Shown here: positions 7,507-14,373 of the stretch, in pieces
Layout: the number at the start of each line of letters is the position of its first letter
Numbering within the stretch: position 1 is the stretch's first letter
DNA from: an uncultured Verrucomicrobiota bacterium
GTDB taxonomy: Bacteria > Verrucomicrobiota > Verrucomicrobiia > Opitutales > Opitutaceae
Direction of reading: 5' to 3'
Assembly: GCA_903919625.1 (NCBI GenBank)
Contig: CAIXIZ010000126.1
Location: 1-14,373 of the forward strand
Length of the DNA: 14,373 nt
Notes under the pieces: model-generated
The model's input: only the letters and a program-made list of their open reading frames with translations
Databases searched by the model: none
What the model was told of the DNA's origin: nothing
Program-made: the position numbers and the translations under genes

Positions 7507-9087
7507 ATGAACATCCCGCACCTCACCTCCCTGGCGGTCGTTGCCAGCCTCCTGGCCATGCCGTGTACCCTGTGCGCCCAACCGGCCCCGCCTGCCCCCG
7601 CCCGCGGGGGAGCCCGCGGTGCGGGCGGTCCGGCGCAAACCCAATTGACGATTGACCGTCTCACCACGGCCCTCACCCTTACCCCGGCCCAGGTCGCGAC
7701 CATCAAACCGCTCCTCGATGGCATCGACCACGGCCAGGCAGAACTGACCAAGTTGCAGACGACGGCCACCGATTTGCATGCCGGGCTCAATGCCCGGCTG
7801 GGGGTGGTTTTGTCCAAACCCCAGATGGTGCAGCTGTCCCTCATGCTCGGCACCTTCGACGACCATCAATATATGTTGGACCAGCTGGGCATCACCAAAC
7901 TGCGCCCGGGAAAGAGCGGCAGCAATCAGACGGGGCCGGGTTTCGATCTGGCCACCGCCAACCCCTGGAAAGATTCCATGCCGGAGCTGATGCGGATGAA
8001 GAATGGCACGATGGTCACTCGCGCGGACCAGTGGCCGGCACGCCGGGCCGAAATTCTCGAGGATTTTGAGCGCGAGGTGTACGGTCGCATCCCGGCCAAT
8101 GTCCCCAAGGTCACCTGGGAGGTCACTGGAACCACGTCCGGGGTGACCGCCGGCGTCCCCACCGTCACCAAAACACTTGTCGGCCATGTGGACAACAGCG
8201 CTTATCCTAAAATCACGGTGGACATTCAGGCCAGCTTCACCATCCCGGCCAACGCCAGCGGCCCCGTGCCGGTGCTGATCGGATTTGGCGGCGGCGGTGC
8301 GGATCAGGCCCTGCCCAGTGGCTGGGGGGTGGGCAGCATCAATCCCGCCAGCATTCAGGCCGACGGGTCGGCGCTGACCTCCGGCATCATCGGCCTCACC
8401 AACAAGGGCCAGCCCCGCGCGCCTGACCAATGGGGCGCACTGCGTGCCTGGGGCTGGGGGCTGAGCAAACTCATCGATTATTTCGAGGCGCATCCTGACT
8501 CGGGCGTCAACCCGAAGGGGGTCGGCATCACCGGGGTCTCCCGCTATGGCAAGGGGGCCATTGTGGCCCAGGCTTTTGACGAGCGCGTTGCCGTGGCGCT
8601 GGTCGGCTCGTCCGGCGAGGGCGGGGTCAAGCTGCACCGTCACGACTTCGGCGAGGCGGTTGAAAACCTTACTGGCGGCGAATGGTATTGGATGGCCGGC
8701 AATTTCATCAAATACGGCGCGGCCGAGCCTTTTGTGAAGACGGCCGCCGATATCCCGGTGGACGCGCACGAGCTCATCGCCCTCTGCGCCCCCCGCCCCT
8801 GTTTTATCAGCTACGGTATCGAGGCGTCGGGCGATCCGAAATGGGTCGGTGCTGCTGGCAGCTACATGGCCGGTATCCTCGCCAGCCCGGCCTACACCGT
8901 TTTGGGTAAAACGGGTTATGGCGTGAATCCGGCCGACTACATCACCGCCCCGATGCCTCCCGTCGGACAGCTGGTCGGCGGCGAGCTGGCCTGGCGTCAG
9001 CACGAGGGCGGCCACACCCAGGTGCCGAATTTTCCGGCCTTTTTTGAATGGGTGGGCTCCTACATCAAGGCGCCAGCCCACCCCTAG
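7507..9087 (+). CDS. Secreted CE15 (glucuronoyl esterase-like) protein with N-terminal LTxxQ-type helical domain
   Basis: A 526-residue secreted alpha/beta-hydrolase of carbohydrate esterase family 15, whose known members cleave uronic-acid esters in plant cell walls. Signal peptide is about residues 1-24, ending LCAQP. After a Pro/Gly/Arg linker, residues 48-115 form a helical domain with LTPAQ and SKPQ motifs that is shared with the next gene. The CE15 domain fills about 130-526. It has the nucleophile elbow GVSRYGK (Ser345), the block VDAHELIALCAPRPCFIS, and the catalytic His503 in HEGGHTQVPNFPAFFEWV. The position I align with the fungal catalytic acid (ESGAGG) reads SSGEGG, so the acid probably comes from elsewhere, as reported for some bacterial CE15. 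A gap of 89 bases separates it from the co-directional SGNH gene. Substrate is uncertain: given the pectin-type neighbours it may not be xylan-linked glucuronate. Confidence 0.88.
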   Translation: MNIPHLTSLAVVASLLAMPCTLCAQPAPPAPARGGARGAGGPAQTQLTIDRLTTALTLTPAQVATIKPLLDGIDHGQAELTKLQTTATDLHAGLNARLGVVLSKPQMVQLSLMLGTFDDHQYMLDQLGITKLRPGKSGSNQTGPGFDLATANPWKDSMPELMRMKNGTMVTRADQWPARRAEILEDFEREVYGRIPANVPKVTWEVTGTTSGVTAGVPTVTKTLVGHVDNSAYPKITVDIQASFTIPANASGPVPVLIGFGGGGADQALPSGWGVGSINPASIQADGSALTSGIIGLTNKGQPRAPDQWGALRAWGWGLSKLIDYFEAHPDSGVNPKGVGITGVSRYGKGAIVAQAFDERVAVALVGSSGEGGVKLHRHDFGEAVENLTGGEWYWMAGNFIKYGAAEPFVKTAADIPVDAHELIALCAPRPCFISYGIEASGDPKWVGAAGSYMAGILASPAYTVLGKTGYGVNPADYITAPMPPVGQLVGGELAWRQHEGGHTQVPNFPAFFEWVGSYIKAPAHP

Positions 9088-9093
9088 GGTGCT

Positions 9094-9118
9094 TCCCCGC
9101 CGGAGAATACGGCGGGGA
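9094..9118 (+). other. Stable hairpin between CE15 and SGNH genes
   Basis: TCCCCGCCG (9094-9102) pairs perfectly with CGGCGGGGA (9110-9118) around the loop GAGAATA, a 9-bp stem that is almost all GC. It starts 7 bases after the CE15 stop. No T-run follows, so it is not a standard intrinsic terminator. It may instead protect the 3' end of the CE15 message or reduce read-through into the SGNH gene. Confidence 0.5.
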
Positions 9119-9176
9119 TCGCGAACTTTCCCGACGGCGGCCGTCTGCCGCAATTCTTCCGGTCCGTGATTCTTCC

Positions 9177-10268
9177 ATGAAACCCTCCCTCCGCTTTCTC
9201 CCGCTCTTTGCTGCGCTGCTGTCGGCCGGCATGGTGCATGCCCAGCAGCGTGGCCCGGCGCTCCCGTCGCTGGACCAGCTCAAAGCCACGCTCAACCTCA
9301 CCGAACTGCAGTCCGCGCAAATCTCCCCGCTGCTCGACGAACTGGCTGCCGCTCAAAAAACCCTGCTCGACCTCCAGACCAAGTCCGGCGCCTTGCGCGC
9401 CGGTCTCGCCGAAAATGTCGGGGCCATCCTGACGGATGCGCAGAAAACCCAGCTGTCCCAGTTGCTCAATCCGGTGGGTGCACGGGGCGGCCGTGGTGCC
9501 CCGCCCGTCCTGGCCGACCAGCCTTCCCCCCGGGCGGACACGAACTCGCAGCTGGCCCACACCCAGCTCCTCGCCAAGGCGAGGCAGGGCCACATCGACG
9601 TCTATCTCGAAGGCGATTCCATTGTCCGTCGCTGGGGTGCGACCGACTACCCCGACTACCTCGCCAACTGGAAGCAAAATTTCTTCGGTTGGAATGCCGC
9701 CGATTTCGGCTGGGGGGCGGATACCATCCAGAACATCCTGTGGCGCCTCGACAATGGCGAGCTCGATGGGGTCAACCCCAAGGTCATTGTGCTGCTCGCC
9801 GGGACCAACAATGTTGGCACGCAGCCCGGCGACGACGCCAAGGCCGCCGAAATTTCCCGCGGCCTCAAGGCCGTCCTCGATCGTTTCCAGCGCAAGGCTC
9901 CGGGTGCGACTGTCATTCTGACGGGCATTTTCCCGCGCAACAACAGCGCCCCGCTGCTCGCCTTCATCAACAAAATCAACGACAGCCTTGCCCGGCTGGC
10001 GGACGGCAAAAAAGTCCGGTACCTGAATATCAATGACAAGCTCGCCGATGCGGACGGGCAGATTTTTCCCGGCATGCTGAACACCGACAATCTGCACCCC
10101 GCGTTGAAAGGCTACCAGGTCTGGGCCGACGGCCTGAAGCCTATCCTGACCGAATTGCTGGGACCGCCGGCCAAAGAGGACCTTGCCCCCCCTCCCACGG
10201 GCGACCCGAGTGCAAAACCGGCCACCCCCGTTTCGCCGCCCGTGACGGGTGCACCAGCGGGGCGGTGA
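9177..10268 (+). CDS. Secreted SGNH/GDSL esterase with N-terminal LTxxQ-type helical domain
   Basis: A 363-residue secreted SGNH hydrolase, probably an acyl- or acetyl-esterase. Signal peptide is about residues 1-22, ending VHAQQ. Residues 31-98 form a helical domain with LTELQ and LTDAQ motifs, homologous to that of the preceding CE15 gene, followed by a linker containing GARGGRGAPP. The catalytic domain has block I LEGDSIVRRWG (Ser148), the oxyanion block AGTNNVG (Asn211) and block V DNLHP (Asp304, His307). The stretch FGWGADTIQNILWRLDNGEL resembles bacterial relatives of the platelet-activating-factor acetylhydrolase type. The C-terminus is a Pro/Ala-rich low-complexity tail of about 35 residues. 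ATG 9177 is chosen because it starts the signal peptide. De-acetylation of pectin or another polysaccharide is a reasonable guess from context. Confidence 0.9.
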   Translation: MKPSLRFLPLFAALLSAGMVHAQQRGPALPSLDQLKATLNLTELQSAQISPLLDELAAAQKTLLDLQTKSGALRAGLAENVGAILTDAQKTQLSQLLNPVGARGGRGAPPVLADQPSPRADTNSQLAHTQLLAKARQGHIDVYLEGDSIVRRWGATDYPDYLANWKQNFFGWNAADFGWGADTIQNILWRLDNGELDGVNPKVIVLLAGTNNVGTQPGDDAKAAEISRGLKAVLDRFQRKAPGATVILTGIFPRNNSAPLLAFINKINDSLARLADGKKVRYLNINDKLADADGQIFPGMLNTDNLHPALKGYQVWADGLKPILTELLGPPAKEDLAPPPTGDPSAKPATPVSPPVTGAPAGR

Positions 10269-10290
10269 CGGGGCAAACCCACTTTCCGGG

Positions 10291-10367
10291 CGGTGTTCCA
10301 GCTTCTGGAAACCGTTTGGGATTACGAGCAGCCGGGCGGCGTGGGGCTGTCCGGCTGCTCCATTTTT
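10291..10367 (+). terminator. Tandem hairpins ending in a T-run
   Basis: Two hairpins follow the SGNH gene. The first, 10291-10314, has a 10-bp stem (CGGT/ACCG plus TTCCAG/CTGGAA, one bulged G) with a 3-base loop and is followed by TTT. The second pairs GAGCAGCCGG (10326-10335) perfectly with CCGGCTGCTC (10351-10360) and is followed by CATTTTTA, a good intrinsic terminator for the plus strand. The T-run contains the stop codon of the convergent uxaE (10366-10368), so the structure separates the two converging units. Confidence 0.75.
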
Positions 10368-12216
10368 ACCGGCTGATGTCGCCGAGCATGGCCTCAAGGG
10401 TGGTGTAACGGGCCAGCAAGGAGCGGGCGGCGGCGCAGGTTGCGGCGGGGGCGAGGCCGGTGTGCTCGGCCAAAAACACGATATAGGCCGCGACGTTCTT
10501 TGCAAAATTGAGCCGGCCTTCGTCGCTGATGGTGTAGAACCGTGCGCGCTGCCGGTAGCCTGCGGCCGTATGGTCGCCGAGCGCGACTTTCTCCGGGCGC
10601 CCTCCGGCGGCGAGCACCCAGAGAAAATTGTATTCGAACCAAAACATGTGCTCCGGACTTGCAGGCAAAGATTCGAGGGCCGTGCGCGTGGTCGCCGGAA
10701 GAGCGAACACGTCGGTGCTGCGGCCGCATTTGGCCAGTGCATCGGTGATGAAGGTGCGCGCCATCTTTTGCTCCGTCAGGTCGGGGCTGTAGGCGCCGAG
10801 CAGGGCGAATTCGAGGGTGAACTGATACCAGTCGCGCCATAGCGACTGGTCGGAGGCGGCTTGCGAGGCGAAGAGCGCGCGGCCCATTTCGTAGGTGTAA
10901 TGTCCGCTGGTTTTGATTTCGAGTCGGCCGCCGGTCACCTGGCCCATGGCTTGGTAATTCTCGGCCGATTTGCCGGAGCCGGAATGGAACCCGATGCTCG
11001 CCCCAAACTGGCGGCACACTGCCCACTGGGGCCCGATAAGGGTGCGGAGCCGCGCGTTGTCGGGATAGGGCATGTTCTTCTGAAACCCAAACGCGGGCGC
11101 GACGAAGTGAATTTTCATCCCGAGCGCCTCGCAGAGCGCCAGCATGATCGCGGTCGTCTCTGGTGTCGTGAGGCCGGGCAGTTCGTCGATCGAAAGCTCG
11201 CGCAGGTAGGCGCGGCCAGCTTCGGTCGTGAATAACTTGGCGCGTGCGGCGGCGTATTTTTCATCGCGGCGTTTCATTTTTGCCAGCGCCGGCCAGACGT
11301 TGGCCAGCAGTCGGGCAAAGTCGGCCTCGTGGATGGTGACTCCGGCCGACGCCACGCGTGCCTTCGCTTGCGCCACGAGCCCGGCGGGAACATTGGCTTT
11401 GACCCAGGCCACCGCGTCGGCGGCGGGCCCGGTCTGGGCCAGTTCCGGTGAGAGATCGAAGGTGATGTAGCTCGCGAGCACGCAGCCGGCGACCAGCGCA
11501 TCCTCGCGATGGTCAAACTTGCCCCCGATGGGTTGGTGGTCCGCATTGAACGACCAGGCGATGCCGCGGCGATGAAAGCCGGTCTTCAGTTTCGAGAGCA
11601 CACAGCCATGGCTCATGCCCTCCACGCTCTGGCCTTGGTGGCCTTCGGGGACGTTGGCGCCGATGAAAGGGAACGGCACGGTGTCGAGCCGGCCCGCCAG
11701 CATGACATCGACGTCATAGACGAGCTCACGCGGGATCGAGTTCTGGTTCGCCGTCAGTCCGATGGACAAGGCGCTCATCGCCCACTCGGTCGCCGGCCAG
11801 TGCAGGGTGGTGAAACGGGCGCCGAGGCCCAGCGTGCTCCGGCCCAGTGTTTCGGCGGCGGTCGGGAAGATCGTGCAGGCGGGGTTGTGCTCCTGCGCGA
11901 GATTTTTCAGACGGAGCAGGTTCGCAAAGGAGGCCGGGTAAAAGGTGCCTTTTCCGGCCAGGGAGAAACCATCGTCCAGCGCGCCGGGATCGACCGCGGC
12001 CAGATTCCAGGCGCAGTCTCCCGTTGCCGGGTCCTCCACCAGCATAAATTCACCCGCTTTCGTGGGGAACCGGCTTTTCTCGTAAATCCTGACCTCACCG
12101 CCCGTGCGCAATTTTTCCCTGAGCGCCGCCCAATCAAGACAGCAGTCCGGGGACACGCAGGGATTGGTTGCGATCCGGAGATTATGCTGGAGCAGAAACG
12201 CATTGATGGGGGACAT
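10366..12216 (-). CDS. uxaE: Tagaturonate epimerase UxaE family protein
   Basis: A 616-residue cytoplasmic enzyme (no signal peptide or membrane segment) matching the UxaE family. That family interconverts D-tagaturonate and D-fructuronate, so galacturonate can enter the glucuronate branch leading to 2-keto-3-deoxygluconate. Recognisable blocks are GKGTFYPASFANLLRLKNL, SFNADHQPIGGKFDHRED, LTTPETTAIMLALCEALGMK, IGFHSGSGKSAENY (His411) and KTSGHYTYEMGRALF. HSGSGK corresponds to the family HSGSDK. It is longer than the roughly 480 residues I recall for the Thermotoga enzyme, with extra N- and C-terminal sequence. The start at ATG 12216 is used because in-frame upstream sequence is Arg/Gln-rich and would cross into the divergent GH28 gene. 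The neighbouring GH28 across a 132-base gap supports a role in pectin or galacturonate use. No other uronate-pathway gene is in view. Confidence 0.88.
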   Translation of the reverse strand: MSPINAFLLQHNLRIATNPCVSPDCCLDWAALREKLRTGGEVRIYEKSRFPTKAGEFMLVEDPATGDCAWNLAAVDPGALDDGFSLAGKGTFYPASFANLLRLKNLAQEHNPACTIFPTAAETLGRSTLGLGARFTTLHWPATEWAMSALSIGLTANQNSIPRELVYDVDVMLAGRLDTVPFPFIGANVPEGHQGQSVEGMSHGCVLSKLKTGFHRRGIAWSFNADHQPIGGKFDHREDALVAGCVLASYITFDLSPELAQTGPAADAVAWVKANVPAGLVAQAKARVASAGVTIHEADFARLLANVWPALAKMKRRDEKYAAARAKLFTTEAGRAYLRELSIDELPGLTTPETTAIMLALCEALGMKIHFVAPAFGFQKNMPYPDNARLRTLIGPQWAVCRQFGASIGFHSGSGKSAENYQAMGQVTGGRLEIKTSGHYTYEMGRALFASQAASDQSLWRDWYQFTLEFALLGAYSPDLTEQKMARTFITDALAKCGRSTDVFALPATTRTALESLPASPEHMFWFEYNFLWVLAAGGRPEKVALGDHTAAGYRQRARFYTISDEGRLNFAKNVAAYIVFLAEHTGLAPAATCAAARSLLARYTTLEAMLGDISR

Positions 12217-12302
12217 GGCAAAAGCAGGAACCAATCGCGCAGATTCACCTCCAGGACACAAGCCCGGCCGTACCTCACCAAAGGGTTTGCCCTGCGGCCG
12301 TG

Positions 12303-12323
12303 GCCGGCTCCGCTGGAACCGGC
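12303..12323. promoter_or_regulatory. Inverted repeat in the uxaE-GH28 divergent gap
   Basis: Arms GCCGGCTCC (12303-12311) and GGAACCGGC (12315-12323) pair at 8 of 9 positions around a 3-base centre, 26 bases before the GH28 ATG. Its position between divergent, functionally linked genes fits an operator for a dimeric regulator of galacturonate use. In GC-rich DNA the match could also be chance. No clear -10/-35 pair was found in this 132-base gap. Confidence 0.3.
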
Positions 12324-12348
12324 TTGCGCCCCGCTCCGTATTTTTCCG

Positions 12349-14046
12349 ATGATCCGCCTTGTGATGCGTCACTTCCTCCCCCGCGTTTCTGCCCTGCTGC
12401 TTACCCTGCTGTCTGCCGGCCATGCGGCTGAGCCGTCACGACCGCTGATCTTTGATGTTCGCGCCTATGGCGCAACCGGCGACGGCAAAACCCCTGATAC
12501 TGCCGCGATCAATCGCGCCATCACGGCCGCCGTCGCGGCGGGTGGTGGCACGGTCTGGTTTCCTGCCGGTACTTACGCGAGCTACTCAATCCATCTGCAG
12601 AGCAATATTGCGCTCCATCTTGACGCTGGCTCGACCCTCCTCGCCGCCGACCCACCGCCGGCCGGCACGCCCGGCGGGTACGATGCGGCCGAGACCAATG
12701 CCTGGGTGTTTTACCAGGACTTCGGCCACTCACACTGGCATAACAGTCTCATCTGGGGGGAAAACTTGGAAAACGTGTCCATCACCGGTCCTGGCCGAAT
12801 CTATGGCCGCGGCCTCAGCCGCGGGACCGGCCGCATCTCGCTTCCGGTCGGCGCCTCCCCGCCACCCACGACAGACGGTCTGCTGCCGGATGTGCTTTCG
12901 GCGGACGGTCCCGTAACCGCACCCGATCGGCCGGACCTGGTGCCCGGCCCCTTCAATTACCCCAATGCCCGCGACACCCTGCCTGACGGCGTCGGGAACA
13001 AGGCCATCGCGCTCAAAAACTGCCGCAACGTCACCCTCCGTGATTTCACGATGCTCCACGGCGGCCACTTCGCCATCCTCGCCACCGGGGTGGACAACTT
13101 CACCGTGGAAAATGTCACCATCGACACCAACCGCGACGGCATTGACCTCGACGCCTGCAAAAACGTCCGCGTCTCAAACTGCGCCATCAACTCCCCGTGG
13201 GATGACGGCCTCTGTCTCAAGTCATCGCATGGCCTGGGCGAGGCGCGCGTGACGGAAAATGTCACCCTCACCGGCTGCTTCCTGAGTGGCTACGACGAGG
13301 GCACGCTGCTCGACGGCACGCGGGCCCGGAAAATCGCCCATCGCGGCGGCCCGATCGGGCGCATCAAGCTCGGCACCGAGGCCGGTGGCGGCTTCCGCAA
13401 CATCGCCATCGCCAACTGTGTCTTTGACTACTGCCGCGGTCTTGCGCTGGAGCAGGTGGACGGGGGTGTGCTCGAAGATATCACGATCACGAATATCACC
13501 ATGCGCGACGTGCCCAACGCCCCCGTGTTCATCCGCGTCGGGGCGCGCCTGCGCCGCCCGGGCGCGACTGAGCCCGGCTCCGCGCGCCGCATCCTGATCA
13601 GCAACTTGAATGTGTGGAACGCCACCGAGGGCATGCTCATCGCCGGCCTGCCCGGCTTCCCGGTGGAGGATGTCACCCTGAGCAACATCTTGATCAGCTA
13701 TGCCGGCGGCGGAACCGCCGCAATGGCCGGCCGCGATGTGCCCGAGCTGGAGAAATCCTACCCGGAACCCAATCTATTCGGCACCTTGCCGGTGTGGGGG
13801 GTATTCGCCCGGCATGTGAAAAACCTGACGCTCCGCGGCCTGGAGCTGCGCGTGCTCGCTCCCGATGCGCGCCCGGCCCTCGGCCTTGACGATATCGCCG
13901 ACTTGACGCTCGACACGGTGAAGCTCCCATCGCCAGCCGGGGTGGCCCGGGGCACGTTGAAAAATGTCTCCGGCCTCACCGTGCGCGCCAGCCCCGGCCT
14001 GCCGGATTCCACCCGCCCCGAAAAGATCGCCGACGGAAAGCTCTAG
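12349..14046 (+). CDS. Secreted glycoside hydrolase family 28 (polygalacturonase-type)
   Basis: A 565-residue secreted right-handed beta-helix enzyme of family GH28, which hydrolyses galacturonic-acid linkages in pectin. The N-terminal signal peptide runs to about residue 28 (LLLTLLSAGHAA). The domain opens with the pectinase-fold segment FDVRAYGATGDGKTPDTAAI and carries beta-helix turns. Catalytic motifs are NRDGID (Asp263), SPWDDG (Asp285, Asp286) and GRIK (338-340). The GHG motif of classical polygalacturonases is not seen; that region reads GYDEGTLLDGT (from 314), a variant I recall from Bacteroidetes-type GH28 linked to rhamnogalacturonan breakdown. Exo-acting or rhamnogalacturonan specificity is therefore possible. 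ATG 12349 is chosen; ATG 12364 would give an equally good signal peptide. It is divergent from uxaE and 62 bases upstream of the next secreted protein, likely one operon. Confidence 0.92.
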   Translation: MIRLVMRHFLPRVSALLLTLLSAGHAAEPSRPLIFDVRAYGATGDGKTPDTAAINRAITAAVAAGGGTVWFPAGTYASYSIHLQSNIALHLDAGSTLLAADPPPAGTPGGYDAAETNAWVFYQDFGHSHWHNSLIWGENLENVSITGPGRIYGRGLSRGTGRISLPVGASPPPTTDGLLPDVLSADGPVTAPDRPDLVPGPFNYPNARDTLPDGVGNKAIALKNCRNVTLRDFTMLHGGHFAILATGVDNFTVENVTIDTNRDGIDLDACKNVRVSNCAINSPWDDGLCLKSSHGLGEARVTENVTLTGCFLSGYDEGTLLDGTRARKIAHRGGPIGRIKLGTEAGGGFRNIAIANCVFDYCRGLALEQVDGGVLEDITITNITMRDVPNAPVFIRVGARLRRPGATEPGSARRILISNLNVWNATEGMLIAGLPGFPVEDVTLSNILISYAGGGTAAMAGRDVPELEKSYPEPNLFGTLPVWGVFARHVKNLTLRGLELRVLAPDARPALGLDDIADLTLDTVKLPSPAGVARGTLKNVSGLTVRASPGLPDSTRPEKIADGKL

Positions 14047-14108
14047 GACGGCGAGCCCGGTGCCAGGCGTAAAATTATTTCACCGCCCCCGCGAAGTCCC
14101 GGCCTGCC

Positions 14109-14373
14109 ATGCAACTCCGCGTTCACTCTGCCCGCCTCCGCCTGCTCACGGTTTTCGCCCTGCTCCCCGCGGCCTGTGGGGCGGCTTTGGCGGCGGTACC
14201 CGCCGGACTGATTGACCGCGAGGCGCTCGTTACGCGCCACAACCCCGTCAACCGCAAGCTGGACGTGGACTCGCCCTTCCTGGTGGGCAATGGCGGCTTT
14301 GCCTTCGGCGTCGATATCACGGGGCTGCAAACCTTCGCCGCCATCTACCAGAGCACCGGCACGCCGGTCTCGA
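14109..14373 (+). CDS. Secreted protein, partial; glycosidase-like N-terminus
   Basis: Only the first 88 residues are visible. They begin with a signal peptide (LRLLTVFALLPAACGAALA, cleavage near residue 29). The mature start reads IDREALVTRHNPV, then SPFLVGNGGFAFGVDITGLQTF. This pattern (REALVxRHNPV ... VGNGxFAFxxDxTGLQTF) is one I recall from large secreted proteins of polysaccharide-utilisation loci with a predicted alpha/alpha-barrel glycosidase fold. With 88 residues I cannot assign a family. It follows the GH28 gene by 62 bases with no terminator between, so they are probably co-transcribed and act on the same polymer. ATG 14109 directly precedes the signal peptide. Confidence 0.75.
   Translation, partial: MQLRVHSARLRLLTVFALLPAACGAALAAVPAGLIDREALVTRHNPVNRKLDVDSPFLVGNGGFAFGVDITGLQTFAAIYQSTGTPVS

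Noticed and set aside
7414..9153. 579-codon open frame on the minus strand
   Set aside because: It is antisense to the CE15 gene, whose signal peptide, nucleophile elbow and catalytic His fix the true frame. Long antisense frames are expected at this GC content.
9084..10742. 552-codon open frame on the minus strand
   Set aside because: It covers the SGNH gene, the terminator hairpins and the end of uxaE in a wrong frame, with low-complexity composition and no recognisable motifs.
11509..12348. Long N-terminal extension of the GH28 protein
   Set aside because: It is antisense to uxaE, and the signal peptide at 12349/12364 marks the real start.
1..14373. CRISPR array, tRNA, rRNA, insertion sequence or riboswitch
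   Set aside because: Reading the gaps showed no regularly spaced repeats, cloverleaf-like sequence, transposase or known aptamer core.

Overview
The window is GC-rich and tightly coded. It looks like a chromosomal segment of a polysaccharide-degrading bacterium of the Verrucomicrobiota, most likely Opitutales/Opitutaceae. That placement is an inference from gene content (CE15 esterase, GH28, UxaE-type tagaturonate epimerase, signal-peptide-bearing hydrolases) and from the absence of a Shine-Dalgarno motif before any start; no marker gene is present to prove it.

Left part (1-3.6 kb): the first 1244 bases are most of an ammonium channel (Amt) on the minus strand, cut by the window edge. A sigma-54-like -24/-12 element and three copies of GGTGGAAC lie upstream of it. 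Divergent to it is a KdpD/KdpE-like two-component pair that looks dead. The kinase has a -1 frameshift inside its membrane domain (near 1810). The response regulator is cut off in its DNA-binding domain (near 3580) and abuts the 3' side of a convergent marC gene.

Middle (3.6-7.5 kb): minus-strand marC (membrane protein) and an unrecognised 217-residue protein. These are followed, divergently, by an orphan hybrid histidine kinase with six predicted membrane segments and a C-terminal receiver. A perfect 14-bp palindrome and a possible promoter sit in the divergent gap. After the kinase come about 415 bases with a possible gene remnant and a candidate promoter with two TGTCAC repeats.

Right part (7.5-14.4 kb): a uronate/pectin-oriented carbohydrate locus. 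Plus-strand genes encode a secreted CE15 (glucuronoyl-esterase-like) protein and a secreted SGNH/GDSL esterase. They end at a double hairpin shared with the convergent minus-strand uxaE (D-tagaturonate to D-fructuronate). Divergent from uxaE are a secreted GH28 pectinase-type glycosidase and the start of another secreted protein. The likely logic is that secreted esterases and glycosidases strip and cut a galacturonate-rich polymer outside the cytoplasm, and UxaE feeds the released galacturonate into central metabolism.

The most striking observation is that the two neighbouring esterases, whose catalytic folds are unrelated in sequence, carry the same ~68-residue helical N-terminal module with LTxxQ-type motifs. 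Hand alignment is gap-free with 28 of 68 identities. It could be a shared docking, localisation or chaperone-like element of an extracellular enzyme system.
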